Shown here: positions 41,242-49,198 of the stretch, in pieces
How positions within the stretch are numbered: the stretch's first letter is position 1
How the letters are laid out: each line of letters opens with the position of its first letter
Assembly (NCBI RefSeq): GCF_028823535.1
Contig: NZ_JAQIYM010000014.1
Span: forward strand, 1-64,000
Length of the DNA: 64,000 bases
Origin: Pseudomonas serbica
GTDB lineage: Bacteria > Pseudomonadota > Gammaproteobacteria > Pseudomonadales > Pseudomonadaceae
Direction of reading: 5' to 3'
Made by a program: the position numbers and the translations under genes
The notes under the pieces: generated by a model
Told to the model about the DNA's origin: nothing
Databases searched by the model: none
What the model saw: only the letters and a program-made list of their open reading frames with translations

Positions 41242-43467
41242 ATGAAAGCGTTCGGCAAAATCCTGGGTCTGGTGCTTCTCGGGCTGTTGCTGATCGTAGT
41301 GGCGCTGGGCTTCGCCCTGACCCACCTCTTCGATCCCAACGACTACAAAGACGAGATACGCCAGATAGCCCGCGACAAGGCCCACATCGAGCTGACGCTC
41401 AATGGCGATATCGGCTGGAGCCTGTTCCCGTGGCTGGGCCTGGAACTGCACGATGCGGCGGTCGCCACCCTGGCCAAGCCTGCCGATCCGTTCGCCGACC
41501 TGCAGATGCTCGGCCTGTCGGTCCGCGTGCTGCCGTTGCTGCGCCGTGAGGTGCAGATGAGCGATGTGCGCGTCGAAGGCTTGAACCTGCGCCTGAACCG
41601 TGACAAGGATGGCCACGGCAACTGGGAAGACATCGGCAAGGCGCCCAAGCCTGCAACCACGGCCACGCCTGCCGAGAGCAGCGGCGAACCCGAGTCGCCA
41701 ACCACCGCCCAGGCCGAGAAACCGGCCCAGCCCATTCGCCTGGACATCGACAGCCTGACCGTCAACAACGCCCGCGTTGAATACAGCGACGAAAAAACCG
41801 GCAAGCAATTCAGCGCCGAAAGCATCCAGCTCAGTACCGGCCCGGTGCACGACTCGACCAATATCCCGCTCAAGCTCACCGCATTCCTGGGCACCAACCA
41901 GCCGGTTCTGCGGGTGCGTACAGAGCTCAGCGGCGAGTTGCGCTTCGAGCGCGCGCTGCAGCGCTACAAGCTCGAAGACATGAAGTTGTCCGGTGAAGTC
42001 GCCGGCGATCCGTTGCAAGGCAAGACCATGACCTTCGCCGCCCAGGGGCAGTTGCTGCTGGACAAGGCCGCCAACGTCGCCGAATGGACCGGGATCAAGG
42101 TCTCCGCCAACCAGTTGCGAGCGCTGGGCGAGCTGAAAGTCAATGACCTGGACAAGACCCCGCAGGTCAGCGGCGGACTGTCGATTGCCCAGTTCGACCT
42201 GGCGAAATTCGTCGACAGCATCGGCCAGAAACTCCCGGCCATGGCCGAAGGCAGCCTGAGCAAAGTCGAAGTGGCCACGCGCCTGGCCGGCACGCCTTCC
42301 AGCCTTACGCTGGATGACCTCAATCTGAAAGTCGACGACAGCACCTTTACTGGGCGCATCGCCGTCGAGGACTTTGCCAAACAATCCCTGCGCGCAACCC
42401 TCAAGGCCGACACCTTCAACGTCGACCGTTACCTGCCGCCCAAGTCGGCCGAAGCCAACAGCGCCAAGCAAGTGCGCCAGGCCGAAGTCGCCAGCACCGA
42501 AGCCGATGCCATGGCCGGGGCCGGCAGCACACCGCTGCCACCATCGCCGACCAAAGAGGCGTGGAGCAACGAACGCCTGTTGCCAGTGGAGCGCCTGGCC
42601 AAGCTGGATGTAGACGCCGACCTGACCTTCGGCCAACTGACCCTGGAAAAACTGCCGATCAAGAACGCCGTACTCAAGGCCAGCGGCCAGGACGGACTGT
42701 TGACGCTGACGAGCCTGCGCGGCGACCTGTACGAGGGCAACTTCGACGCCAAAGGCACCCTCGATGTGCGCCAGCAGACACCTGTGGTTAGCATGCAGAC
42801 ACAGATCAGCCGGGTGCCCGCGGAAAAAATCCTTGAAAGCCAGGGCAAGGAACCACCGGTCAAGGGCCTTGTAACCCTCAACAGCACCCTCACCGGTAGC
42901 GGCAACAGCCAGAAAGCGCTGATCGAAACCCTCAACGGCAACGCCAGTTTCGTCATCAACAATGGCGTGCTGCTCAATGCCAACCTGGAACAGCAGTTGT
43001 GCAAAGGCATCGCCACGCTCAACCGCAAAACCCTCAGCGGCGAGCCGCGGGGCAAGGACACACCCTTCCAGGAGCTCAAGGGCAACCTGACCTTGCGCAA
43101 CGGCGTCGCGAGCAACCCGGACCTGAAAGTGCGCATCCCGGGCATGACCGTCAACGGCGACGGCGATGTCGACCTGCGCGTCCTGGGCATGGATTACCGC
43201 GTGGGCATCATTGTCGAAGGCGACAAGAGCGACATGCCGGACCCGGCTTGCCAGGTGGGCGAAAAATTTGTCGGCATCCAGTGGCCGTTGCGTTGCCGCG
43301 GCCCGCTGGAGCTCGGCGCCAAGGCCTGCCGCCTGGATAACGAACGCATGGGCCAGGTCGCGAGCAAACTGGCGGGCGAGCGCATCGGCGACAAAATCGA
43401 CGAGAAACTGGGCGACAAGGTCAGCCCGGAACTCAAGGACGCACTCAAGGGGCTGTTCAAGCGATGA
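41242..43467 (+). CDS. AsmA family envelope protein
   Basis: A 741-residue AsmA-like protein. An N-terminal membrane anchor (about 6-28, ILGLVLLGLLLIVVALGFAL) is followed by a long beta-rich periplasmic domain. An Ala/Pro/Glu-rich insertion (about 133-155) and the C-terminal AsmA_2 domain (about 470-700) follow. AsmA-like proteins are thought to bridge phospholipids from inner to outer membrane. The stop overlaps the mutY start by four bases (ATGA). Confidence 0.92.
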   Translation: MKAFGKILGLVLLGLLLIVVALGFALTHLFDPNDYKDEIRQIARDKAHIELTLNGDIGWSLFPWLGLELHDAAVATLAKPADPFADLQMLGLSVRVLPLLRREVQMSDVRVEGLNLRLNRDKDGHGNWEDIGKAPKPATTATPAESSGEPESPTTAQAEKPAQPIRLDIDSLTVNNARVEYSDEKTGKQFSAESIQLSTGPVHDSTNIPLKLTAFLGTNQPVLRVRTELSGELRFERALQRYKLEDMKLSGEVAGDPLQGKTMTFAAQGQLLLDKAANVAEWTGIKVSANQLRALGELKVNDLDKTPQVSGGLSIAQFDLAKFVDSIGQKLPAMAEGSLSKVEVATRLAGTPSSLTLDDLNLKVDDSTFTGRIAVEDFAKQSLRATLKADTFNVDRYLPPKSAEANSAKQVRQAEVASTEADAMAGAGSTPLPPSPTKEAWSNERLLPVERLAKLDVDADLTFGQLTLEKLPIKNAVLKASGQDGLLTLTSLRGDLYEGNFDAKGTLDVRQQTPVVSMQTQISRVPAEKILESQGKEPPVKGLVTLNSTLTGSGNSQKALIETLNGNASFVINNGVLLNANLEQQLCKGIATLNRKTLSGEPRGKDTPFQELKGNLTLRNGVASNPDLKVRIPGMTVNGDGDVDLRVLGMDYRVGIIVEGDKSDMPDPACQVGEKFVGIQWPLRCRGPLELGAKACRLDNERMGQVASKLAGERIGDKIDEKLGDKVSPELKDALKGLFKR

Positions 43468-44531
43468 GAGCCGAGCAGTTTTCATCGGCGGTACTGGAAT
43501 GGTTCGACCGCCACGGCCGCCACGATTTGCCTTGGCAACAGGGCATCACCCCGTATCGGGTGTGGGTCTCGGAAATCATGTTGCAGCAAACCCAGGTCAG
43601 CACTGTGCTCAATTACTTCGACCGGTTCATGGCGTCGCTGCCGACGGTAGAAGCCCTTGCAGCGGCGCCCGAAGACGAAGTGCTGCACCTGTGGACGGGC
43701 CTGGGGTACTACACCCGTGCGCGCAATCTGCAGAAGACCGCGAAGATCGTCGTCGAGCAGTACGGCGGTGAGTTTCCCCGGGACGTGGAAAAGCTCACCG
43801 ACCTGCCGGGCATCGGCCTGTCCACGGCCGGCGCGATCGCCAGCATCAGCATGGGCCTGCGCGCGCCCATCCTCGACGGCAACGTCAAGCGCGTGCTGGC
43901 GCGTTTTACCGCACAAGAGGGTTACCCAGGCGAGCCGAAGGTCGCCAAACAGCTCTGGGCCAACGCTGAGCGCTTTACGCCGCACGATCGGGTCAACGCC
44001 TACACCCAGGCGATGATGGACCTGGGCGCCACGCTCTGCACCCGCAGCAAGCCGAGCTGCCTGCTCTGCCCGCTGCAGAAGGGTTGTGAAGCGCACATGC
44101 TCGGCCTGGAAACCCGCTACCCGATTCCCAAGCCACGCAAAGCCATCCCGCAGAAACGCACGCTGATGCCGATGCTCGCCAATGCCGAAGGGGCGATCCT
44201 GCTTTACCGCCGCCCCTCCACGGGCCTGTGGGGCGGTTTATGGAGCCTGCCGGAACTCGATGACCTCGACGACCTGCAACACCTCGCCGCGCAACACTCG
44301 CTGGCCCTGGGCAACCCGCAGGCACTGCCGAGCCTGGTGCACACCTTCAGCCATTTCCAGTTATCCATCGAACCCTGGCTGGTCCAGGTCCAGGAAGCCG
44401 GCCATCACGTGGCCGAGGCCGACTGGCTCTGGTATAACCTCGCCACCCCGCCGCGCCTGGGCCTTGCCGCCCCGGTCAAGACCTTGCTCGAACGCGCGGC
44501 CGTCGTATTGAACGCAGGAGAGTCGTCATGA
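43464..44531 (+). CDS. mutY: A/G-specific adenine glycosylase
   Basis: A 355-residue DNA repair enzyme that removes adenine mispaired with 8-oxoguanine. The catalytic Glu lies in WVSEIMLQQTQV (about 32-43), the helix-hairpin-helix in LTDLPGIGLSTAGAIAS with the following catalytic Asp in ILDGNVKRVLARF, and the iron-sulphur cluster in CTRSKPSCLLCPLQKGC (C-x6-C-x2-C-x5-C). A NUDIX-like 8-oxoG-binding C-terminal domain completes it. Coupled to asmA and yggX by ATGA overlaps. Confidence 0.97.
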   Translation: MRAEQFSSAVLEWFDRHGRHDLPWQQGITPYRVWVSEIMLQQTQVSTVLNYFDRFMASLPTVEALAAAPEDEVLHLWTGLGYYTRARNLQKTAKIVVEQYGGEFPRDVEKLTDLPGIGLSTAGAIASISMGLRAPILDGNVKRVLARFTAQEGYPGEPKVAKQLWANAERFTPHDRVNAYTQAMMDLGATLCTRSKPSCLLCPLQKGCEAHMLGLETRYPIPKPRKAIPQKRTLMPMLANAEGAILLYRRPSTGLWGGLWSLPELDDLDDLQHLAAQHSLALGNPQALPSLVHTFSHFQLSIEPWLVQVQEAGHHVAEADWLWYNLATPPRLGLAAPVKTLLERAAVVLNAGESS

Positions 44532-44800
44532 CCCGCACCATCATGTGCCGCAAGTACAAAGAAGAATTGCCCGCCCTGGAGCGCGCTCCATTCCCGGGCG
44601 CCAAAGGCCAGGACATTTTTGACCACGTCTCGGCCAAGGCCTGGGCCGACTGGCAAAAACACCAGACCCTGCTGATCAACGAAAAGCGCCTGAACATGAT
44701 GAACGCCGAAGATCGCAAATATCTGCAGGGCGAGATGGACAAGTACTTCTCCGGCGAGGAATACGCCAAGGCCGAAGGCTACGTTCCGCCTGCGGAGTAA
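44528..44800 (+). CDS. yggX: Oxidative damage protection protein YggX
   Basis: A 90-residue protein of the YggX/Fe-S trafficking family, which protects iron-sulphur proteins from oxidation. The conserved beginning is MTRTIMCRKYKEELPALER, then FPGAKGQDIFDHVSAKAW and YLQGEMDKYFSGEEYA. It follows mutY by overlap, a known arrangement in gammaproteobacteria. MutY itself carries an Fe-S cluster, which makes the link sensible. Confidence 0.96.
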   Translation: MTRTIMCRKYKEELPALERAPFPGAKGQDIFDHVSAKAWADWQKHQTLLINEKRLNMMNAEDRKYLQGEMDKYFSGEEYAKAEGYVPPAE

Positions 44801-44864
44801 GCCTGTGGAGTCGGGGGGCGGATCGTAAGCGACGGTAATAATTAAATATTTTTTGATAACTTGC

Positions 44865-44893
44865 TTGACGACCCCCTGAAAAACCAGTTTAAT
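44865..44893 (+). promoter_or_regulatory. Promoter of tRNA-Phe
   Basis: A -35 TTGACG (44865-44870) and a -10 TTTAAT (44888-44893) are 17 bases apart. They are followed by a GC-rich discriminator (GCGCCCC), typical of stringently controlled tRNA promoters. Confidence 0.8.
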
Positions 44894-44903
44894 GCGCCCC
44901 GTT

Positions 44904-44979
44904 GCCCAGATAGCTCAGTCGGTAGAGCAGGGGATTGAAAATCCCCGTGTCGGCGGTTCGATTCCGTCTCTGGGCACCA
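44904..44979 (+). tRNA. tRNA-Phe (anticodon GAA)
   Basis: A 76-base tRNA with encoded CCA. Acceptor stem GCCCAGA/TCTGGGC, anticodon stem GGGGA-TTGAAAA-TCCCC with anticodon GAA, and T-arm GGCGG-TTCGATT-CCGTC. The genes that follow it differ from the PAO1 order as I recall it, so it may mark an insertion hot spot. Confidence 0.98.
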
Positions 44980-45021
44980 CCTTTCGTTTTCAGGTGATGC
45001 CAAGCACACCTGAAAGCACAC

Positions 45022-45048
45022 AAAAAACCCGCCTAGTGCGGGTTTTTT
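45022..45048 (+). terminator. Rho-independent terminator after tRNA-Phe
   Basis: AAAAAACCCGC-CTAGT-GCGGGTTTTTT is a perfect hairpin with T run, 43 bases after the tRNA. It also reads as a terminator on the minus strand. Confidence 0.92.
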
Positions 45049-45139
45049 GCTTTCCAGGGTTTGTACTCTTGCGTGCCCCCCGTGAAAGCCTGGTGCAGGC
45101 GATCACAAGGGGCGACGGGAGCAGCCCGGCCTCAGCGGA

Positions 45140-46519
45140 TCACTCCGCCATCTGCAGCTCCGGCAGTTGCACCCGGAACCCGCGTGTGACGCCCAGCAGA
45201 CAAACGAGCCCCAACCCCATCCAGCACAGCCCGATCATGAACGACATGCTGGACAGGCTGGTCCACAGCCAGAGGGTGCTGAGGAACCCCAGGGCCGGTA
45301 CCGCGCCGTACAACAGGCAGTTGCGGGTGCCGCGCAGCTTCTGGTCGACCAGGTAATGCTTGATGACCGCCAGGTTCACCGCCGAGAACGCGAAGAGCGC
45401 ACCGAAGCTGATCATGTTGGCCACGGTATCCAGGGTGATGAACAGGGCAATCAGCGAGAACAGGCTGACCAGCATGATCGCGGTGGCCGGCACCCGTTTC
45501 TTCGAGACCAGCCTGCCGAACACCCGGGGCAGCGCGCCGTCGCGGCCCATGGCGAACAGCACCCGGGAGACGCTGGCCTGGGAGACCATCGCCGAGGCAA
45601 AACAGCCGGCCACATAGGTGGCGGTAAACGCGGTCACCAGCAGTTCTCCCCCCACGCGACGCATGACGTCCAGCGACGCCGAGTCCGGGTCGGCAAAGGT
45701 GTTCCATTGCGGGTAGACCATTTGCGCGAAATACGAGACGAGGACAAACAGCAGGCCACCGAGCAGGCTCACCACCATGATCGCGAGGGGGATCAGACGC
45801 CGCGGGTTGGGCGTTTCCTCGGCCATGGTCGACACCGCGTCGAAACCGAGAAAGGACAGGCAGAGAACCGCCGCGCCAGACATGATCAGCGGCACGCTGA
45901 AGCCCTCATGGTGGAAGGGTGCGAGCAGCGAGACGGGCTCTGCCTGATCCCCCAGGTTGTGGATCGACAACGCAACGAACACCACGATGAAGACCAACTG
46001 GACAACCACCAGCAGCAAGTTGACCCGGGTGATGGATTCGATACCGATCAGGTTGAGGAAGGTCACCAGGGCGATGGAGCCGAGCACCCACACCGCAGCG
46101 GGGACCGCGGGGAAGTATTCGGACATGTAGATGCCGATCAGCAAATAACTGAGCAGCGGCAGGAAGATGTAGTCCAGCAACAAGGTCCACCCAGCCATGA
46201 AGCCAAAGTAGCTACCGAAGGCCTTGCGCGTATAGGAATACACAGATCCCGAATACGGATGCGCCTGCACCATGCGCCCGTAGCTGTAAGCGGTCAGCAG
46301 CATGGCGGCGAGGGTCAGCAAATACGCAGTTGGTAAGTGCCCCTTGGTCATCTGGGTCACCAGGCCATAGGTGGTGAACACCGCCAGCGGGACCATATAC
46401 GCCAGGCCGAAGAGCACCAGCGCGCCAAGCCCCAGGGATTGTCGAAACCTGCCGGGCGAATCTGCTTGCGACGGGCAATGATGGGAAGGAGTATCGGCCA
46501 CGCTTGTTATTGTATTCAT
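45140..46519 (-). CDS. APC family amino acid/polyamine permease
   Basis: A 459-residue, 12-helix APC transporter of the putrescine-importer type (PuuP/PlaP-like). I start it at the ATG at 46519, which has GGAG nine bases upstream; the open frame adds 31 codons. Family features are LGLGALVLFGLAYMVPLAVF (helix 1), SYGRMVQAHPYSGSVYSYTR and LCLSFLGFDAVSTMAEETPN. A palindrome lies 35 bases upstream (46554-46576). Neighbouring aminotransferase and aldehyde dehydrogenase suggest polyamine import. Confidence 0.88.
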   Translation of the reverse strand: MNTITSVADTPSHHCPSQADSPGRFRQSLGLGALVLFGLAYMVPLAVFTTYGLVTQMTKGHLPTAYLLTLAAMLLTAYSYGRMVQAHPYSGSVYSYTRKAFGSYFGFMAGWTLLLDYIFLPLLSYLLIGIYMSEYFPAVPAAVWVLGSIALVTFLNLIGIESITRVNLLLVVVQLVFIVVFVALSIHNLGDQAEPVSLLAPFHHEGFSVPLIMSGAAVLCLSFLGFDAVSTMAEETPNPRRLIPLAIMVVSLLGGLLFVLVSYFAQMVYPQWNTFADPDSASLDVMRRVGGELLVTAFTATYVAGCFASAMVSQASVSRVLFAMGRDGALPRVFGRLVSKKRVPATAIMLVSLFSLIALFITLDTVANMISFGALFAFSAVNLAVIKHYLVDQKLRGTRNCLLYGAVPALGFLSTLWLWTSLSSMSFMIGLCWMGLGLVCLLGVTRGFRVQLPELQMAE

Positions 46520-46553
46520 TGCTGACTCCTGAAAATTTGAATGCAGGACGCTG

Positions 46554-46576
46554 CGGTATCCGAAGCACGGATACCG
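46554..46576. promoter_or_regulatory. Perfect palindrome upstream of the permease
   Basis: CGGTATCCG-AAGCA-CGGATACCG has 9-base perfect arms. It could be an operator for the cluster regulator or an RNA hairpin ending the aminotransferase transcript; there is no T run on either side. Confidence 0.5.
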
Positions 46577-46602
46577 TGAGTGAATTGATCTGCTGAAGGG
46601 CG

Positions 46603-46624
46603 GGCTGCCCAATGTCGGGCAGCC
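46603..46624. terminator. Hairpin downstream of the aminotransferase gene
   Basis: GGCTGCCC-AATGTC-GGGCAGCC is a perfect 8-base-pair hairpin. On the plus side it is followed by CTCTTGTTC, only a weak T tract. It may limit readthrough between the aminotransferase and permease genes. Confidence 0.4.
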
Positions 46625-46692
46625 TCTTGTTCAATCGATAGGCACGCAGGGCGATGTAACGCTGTCGATCACCACCCCGCTCACAGATGACC

Positions 46693-48075
46693 TCAAAGCT
46701 TTCCCGCGATCCGTGCCGTGCGGTCTACCGCGATGCGGGTCTTTTCCACCAGCTCGTCCAGTTCTGTGCGCGTTGCCACGAGTGCCGGCGCCATGATCAT
46801 GCGGCCCAAGGTCGAACGAATGATCACGCCCTCTTCAAAACCGAAGGTGCGGCACTGCCAGGCCAGGTCGTTTTCGTTGGCGAAGCGTTTGCGCGTGGCC
46901 TTGTCCTCGGCGAACTGCAAGGCCGCCACGAGGCCCGCGCCCTGGATCTCGCCGACCATTGGATGGTTGCCGAACACTTCGCGCAGAATCTGCTGCAAGT
47001 ACGGCCCGGTATCCTCCTTCACCTGGCGAACGATACCTTCATCACGCAGCGCCTTGAGGTTGGCGAGCGCCACTGCGGCCGCGACCGGGTGTCCGGAATA
47101 GGTCAGGCCGTGGGCGAAGACACCGCCCTGCTCCACCAGCGCATCGGCAATGCGCTTGCCCAGCACCAAACCACCCATCGGCACATAACCGGAAGTCAGG
47201 CCCTTGGCGATCGACAGGGTGTCCGGCTCGAAACCGAAATGCTCGTGGGCGAACCACTCGCCGGTGCGGCCAAAGCCACCTATCACTTCATCGGCACACA
47301 GCAGCACATCATATTGACGGCAGATGCGCTGGATTTCCGGCCAGTAGCTCTCGGGCGGGAAGATCATGCCGCCAGCGCCCTGGAAAGGCTCGGCGATAAA
47401 GCCCGCGATATTTTCGGCGCCCAGCTCAAGAATTTTCTCTTCCAGCTGCAAAGCGCAGCGACGACCGAACTCGGCCGGGGTCAGCTCGCCACCCTGGGCG
47501 AACCAGTAAGGCTCATCGATGTGCGCGATGTCCGGAATCAGGCCGCCCATCTCGTGCATGAACTTCATCCCGCCCAGCGCAGTGGCCGCCAGGGTCGAGC
47601 CGTGATAACCGTTCCAGCGGCCGATCATGATCTTCTTCTGCGGCTTGCCGACAACCTGCCAGTAACGGCGAACGGTACGGATCAGCACCTCGTTCGCTTC
47701 GGAGCCGGAGTTCGTGTAGATGACGTGGCTGTAGTGGCCCGGCAGGAGGCTGAACAGCAGCTCGGACAACTCGATCACCGCTGGGTGGGTGGTGTGGAAG
47801 AACATGTTGTAGTACGACAACTGGTTCATCTGCGCAGCCGCCGCGGCGCTCAGGTCCTTGCGACCATAACCGAGCTGGGTGCACCACAGGCCCGACATGC
47901 CGTCCAGGTAACGTTTGTCATCGTTGTCCCAGAGATACAGGCCCTCGCCTCGGACCATCACTCGAGGACCTTCGGCATTGAGCGCCTTTTGATCCACAAA
48001 CGCATGGATGTGGTGGGCGGCATCGGACTGCTGGTAATCCTCAGTCTGCCGTTTCGGTTCGAAGGGTGCATTCAT
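46693..48075 (-). CDS. Class III aminotransferase, probable polyamine:pyruvate
   Basis: A 460-residue PLP enzyme of the omega-aminotransferase group, resembling SpuC (putrescine:pyruvate aminotransferase). Conserved: DGMSGLWCTQLGYGRKDL (about 58-75), the PLP phosphate loop TNSGSEANEVLIRTVRRYW (about 120-138), GRWNGYHGSTLAATALGGMK and the Schiff-base Lys in SIAKGLTSGYVPMGG (about 285-299). It should move an amino group from a polyamine or beta-alanine to pyruvate. Linked to the APC permease, a LuxR regulator and an aldehyde dehydrogenase. The exact amine substrate is inferred. Confidence 0.9.
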   Translation of the reverse strand: MNAPFEPKRQTEDYQQSDAAHHIHAFVDQKALNAEGPRVMVRGEGLYLWDNDDKRYLDGMSGLWCTQLGYGRKDLSAAAAAQMNQLSYYNMFFHTTHPAVIELSELLFSLLPGHYSHVIYTNSGSEANEVLIRTVRRYWQVVGKPQKKIMIGRWNGYHGSTLAATALGGMKFMHEMGGLIPDIAHIDEPYWFAQGGELTPAEFGRRCALQLEEKILELGAENIAGFIAEPFQGAGGMIFPPESYWPEIQRICRQYDVLLCADEVIGGFGRTGEWFAHEHFGFEPDTLSIAKGLTSGYVPMGGLVLGKRIADALVEQGGVFAHGLTYSGHPVAAAVALANLKALRDEGIVRQVKEDTGPYLQQILREVFGNHPMVGEIQGAGLVAALQFAEDKATRKRFANENDLAWQCRTFGFEEGVIIRSTLGRMIMAPALVATRTELDELVEKTRIAVDRTARIAGKL

Positions 48076-48123
48076 GGCTTTTTTCTCTTTTGTTGATAGT
48101 CACGCGAGGGGTAGCAAGTGCGC

Positions 48124-49002
48124 TCAGCGGCTCTTGCTCATGTAGCTTTCAAGAGGGTCTTTGCTGAGCACGCCCTGGGCTTCGGCCAACGAATCGATAA
48201 ACAGTGAAAACAACTCCGATTGCGTGCCGATATCGAGCTTGCAGTAGACGTTCTTGCGATGGGACTTGATGGTGTCCTCCGATACCCCGAGGCGTTCGGC
48301 CAGGGAGCGGGTCGAATGGCCACGCAGGATCAGTTGGGCGATGCGGCATTCGCGCTCGGTCAGGATCGACGAACCGAAGTTATTCAGGGCCGAGTGGATG
48401 CGCTGCTCCAGCTGGTTTTCGAAGCGCGCGCCGCGCGTATCCAGGCCGACAAAGTGCTTGCCCAGCAAGGTCAGGACCCAGGGTGCAATGCGCTTGAACT
48501 GCTGCGTCGTCGCTGCATCCAGTTTTTCCGTGAACGCCAGTGAAACAGCCAGGCTCAGCCCGGGAGCAGACTGCAGGATGTAGTTCAGCTCGTCCTGCAG
48601 GTGCGAGTGCCGATAGAACGACTGGTAGTACTCGCTGAGTTCGAAGTGGTCGGGCGCGACCTCGGCGAGGTCATAGCAACCGGAGCTGACGCCTTCCACA
48701 CAGGCACCGTAGAACGGGTCGAGCAGGTAGAACCCAGACAGGTACTGGCGCACATTGCCTTGCGGCAGCCAGGGGCCATCCAGTTCGAACAGCGCGCTGG
48801 GCATGCCACCATGCGGATACTGGTACAGCGTCGTCGCCTGAATAGGCCAGATACAGCCCAGGGTTTCGAACAGCGTCGCGGTGAATCCCGGTTGACCGAT
48901 ACTCTCGGTCACCTTGGCCATCTGTTCGAACCATTGCGCAGAAAAAAACCGATCGTTTTCCACTTCAAAGACTCGCCGAAAGAACGGTTGGGAGCGACAC
49001 AA
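48124..49002 (-). CDS. LuxR-type transcriptional regulator
   Basis: A protein of up to 292 residues. The C-terminal LuxR/FixJ helix-turn-helix (about 218-275) reads LTERECRIAQLILRGHSTRS, then LAERLGVSEDTIKSHRKNVY. The N-terminal 200 residues (TTLYQYPHGGMPSALFELDG) do not match the acyl-homoserine-lactone domain I know, since the usual W-x-Y-x-D pattern is missing. The start is uncertain: TTG at 49002, GTG at 48963 or ATG at 48921. It lies between the aminotransferase and dehydrogenase genes, so it probably regulates this amine-catabolism cluster. Confidence 0.82.
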   Translation of the reverse strand: MCRSQPFFRRVFEVENDRFFSAQWFEQMAKVTESIGQPGFTATLFETLGCIWPIQATTLYQYPHGGMPSALFELDGPWLPQGNVRQYLSGFYLLDPFYGACVEGVSSGCYDLAEVAPDHFELSEYYQSFYRHSHLQDELNYILQSAPGLSLAVSLAFTEKLDAATTQQFKRIAPWVLTLLGKHFVGLDTRGARFENQLEQRIHSALNNFGSSILTERECRIAQLILRGHSTRSLAERLGVSEDTIKSHRKNVYCKLDIGTQSELFSLFIDSLAEAQGVLSKDPLESYMSKSR

Positions 49003-49198
49003 GTTGACTGGTGCCGGGGTTGAAATGATGTTCCCACGCTCGCAAAACTGCCGATATCACCCGTTGGGGTGAGTCGACCAAAGGGCGCAGAATGAGCGCC
49101 CCTGCTGCCCCGCCAGCAGGAAAAGCACGCCACCCCGAGAGGTGCGTGCAGATGGTTTTTTCCTGCCACGCCGTGCGACGTGGCCGAGGGCCGCGGAC

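Noticed and set aside
41071..43485. 804-codon open frame on the minus strand opposite asmA
   Set aside because: It is an antisense shadow of a GC-rich real gene; no known domain, no ribosome site, and asmA has clear family features.
45167..46336. 389-codon plus-strand frame opposite the APC permease
   Set aside because: Antisense, highly charged Q/H/R-rich low-complexity sequence; the permease is the real gene.
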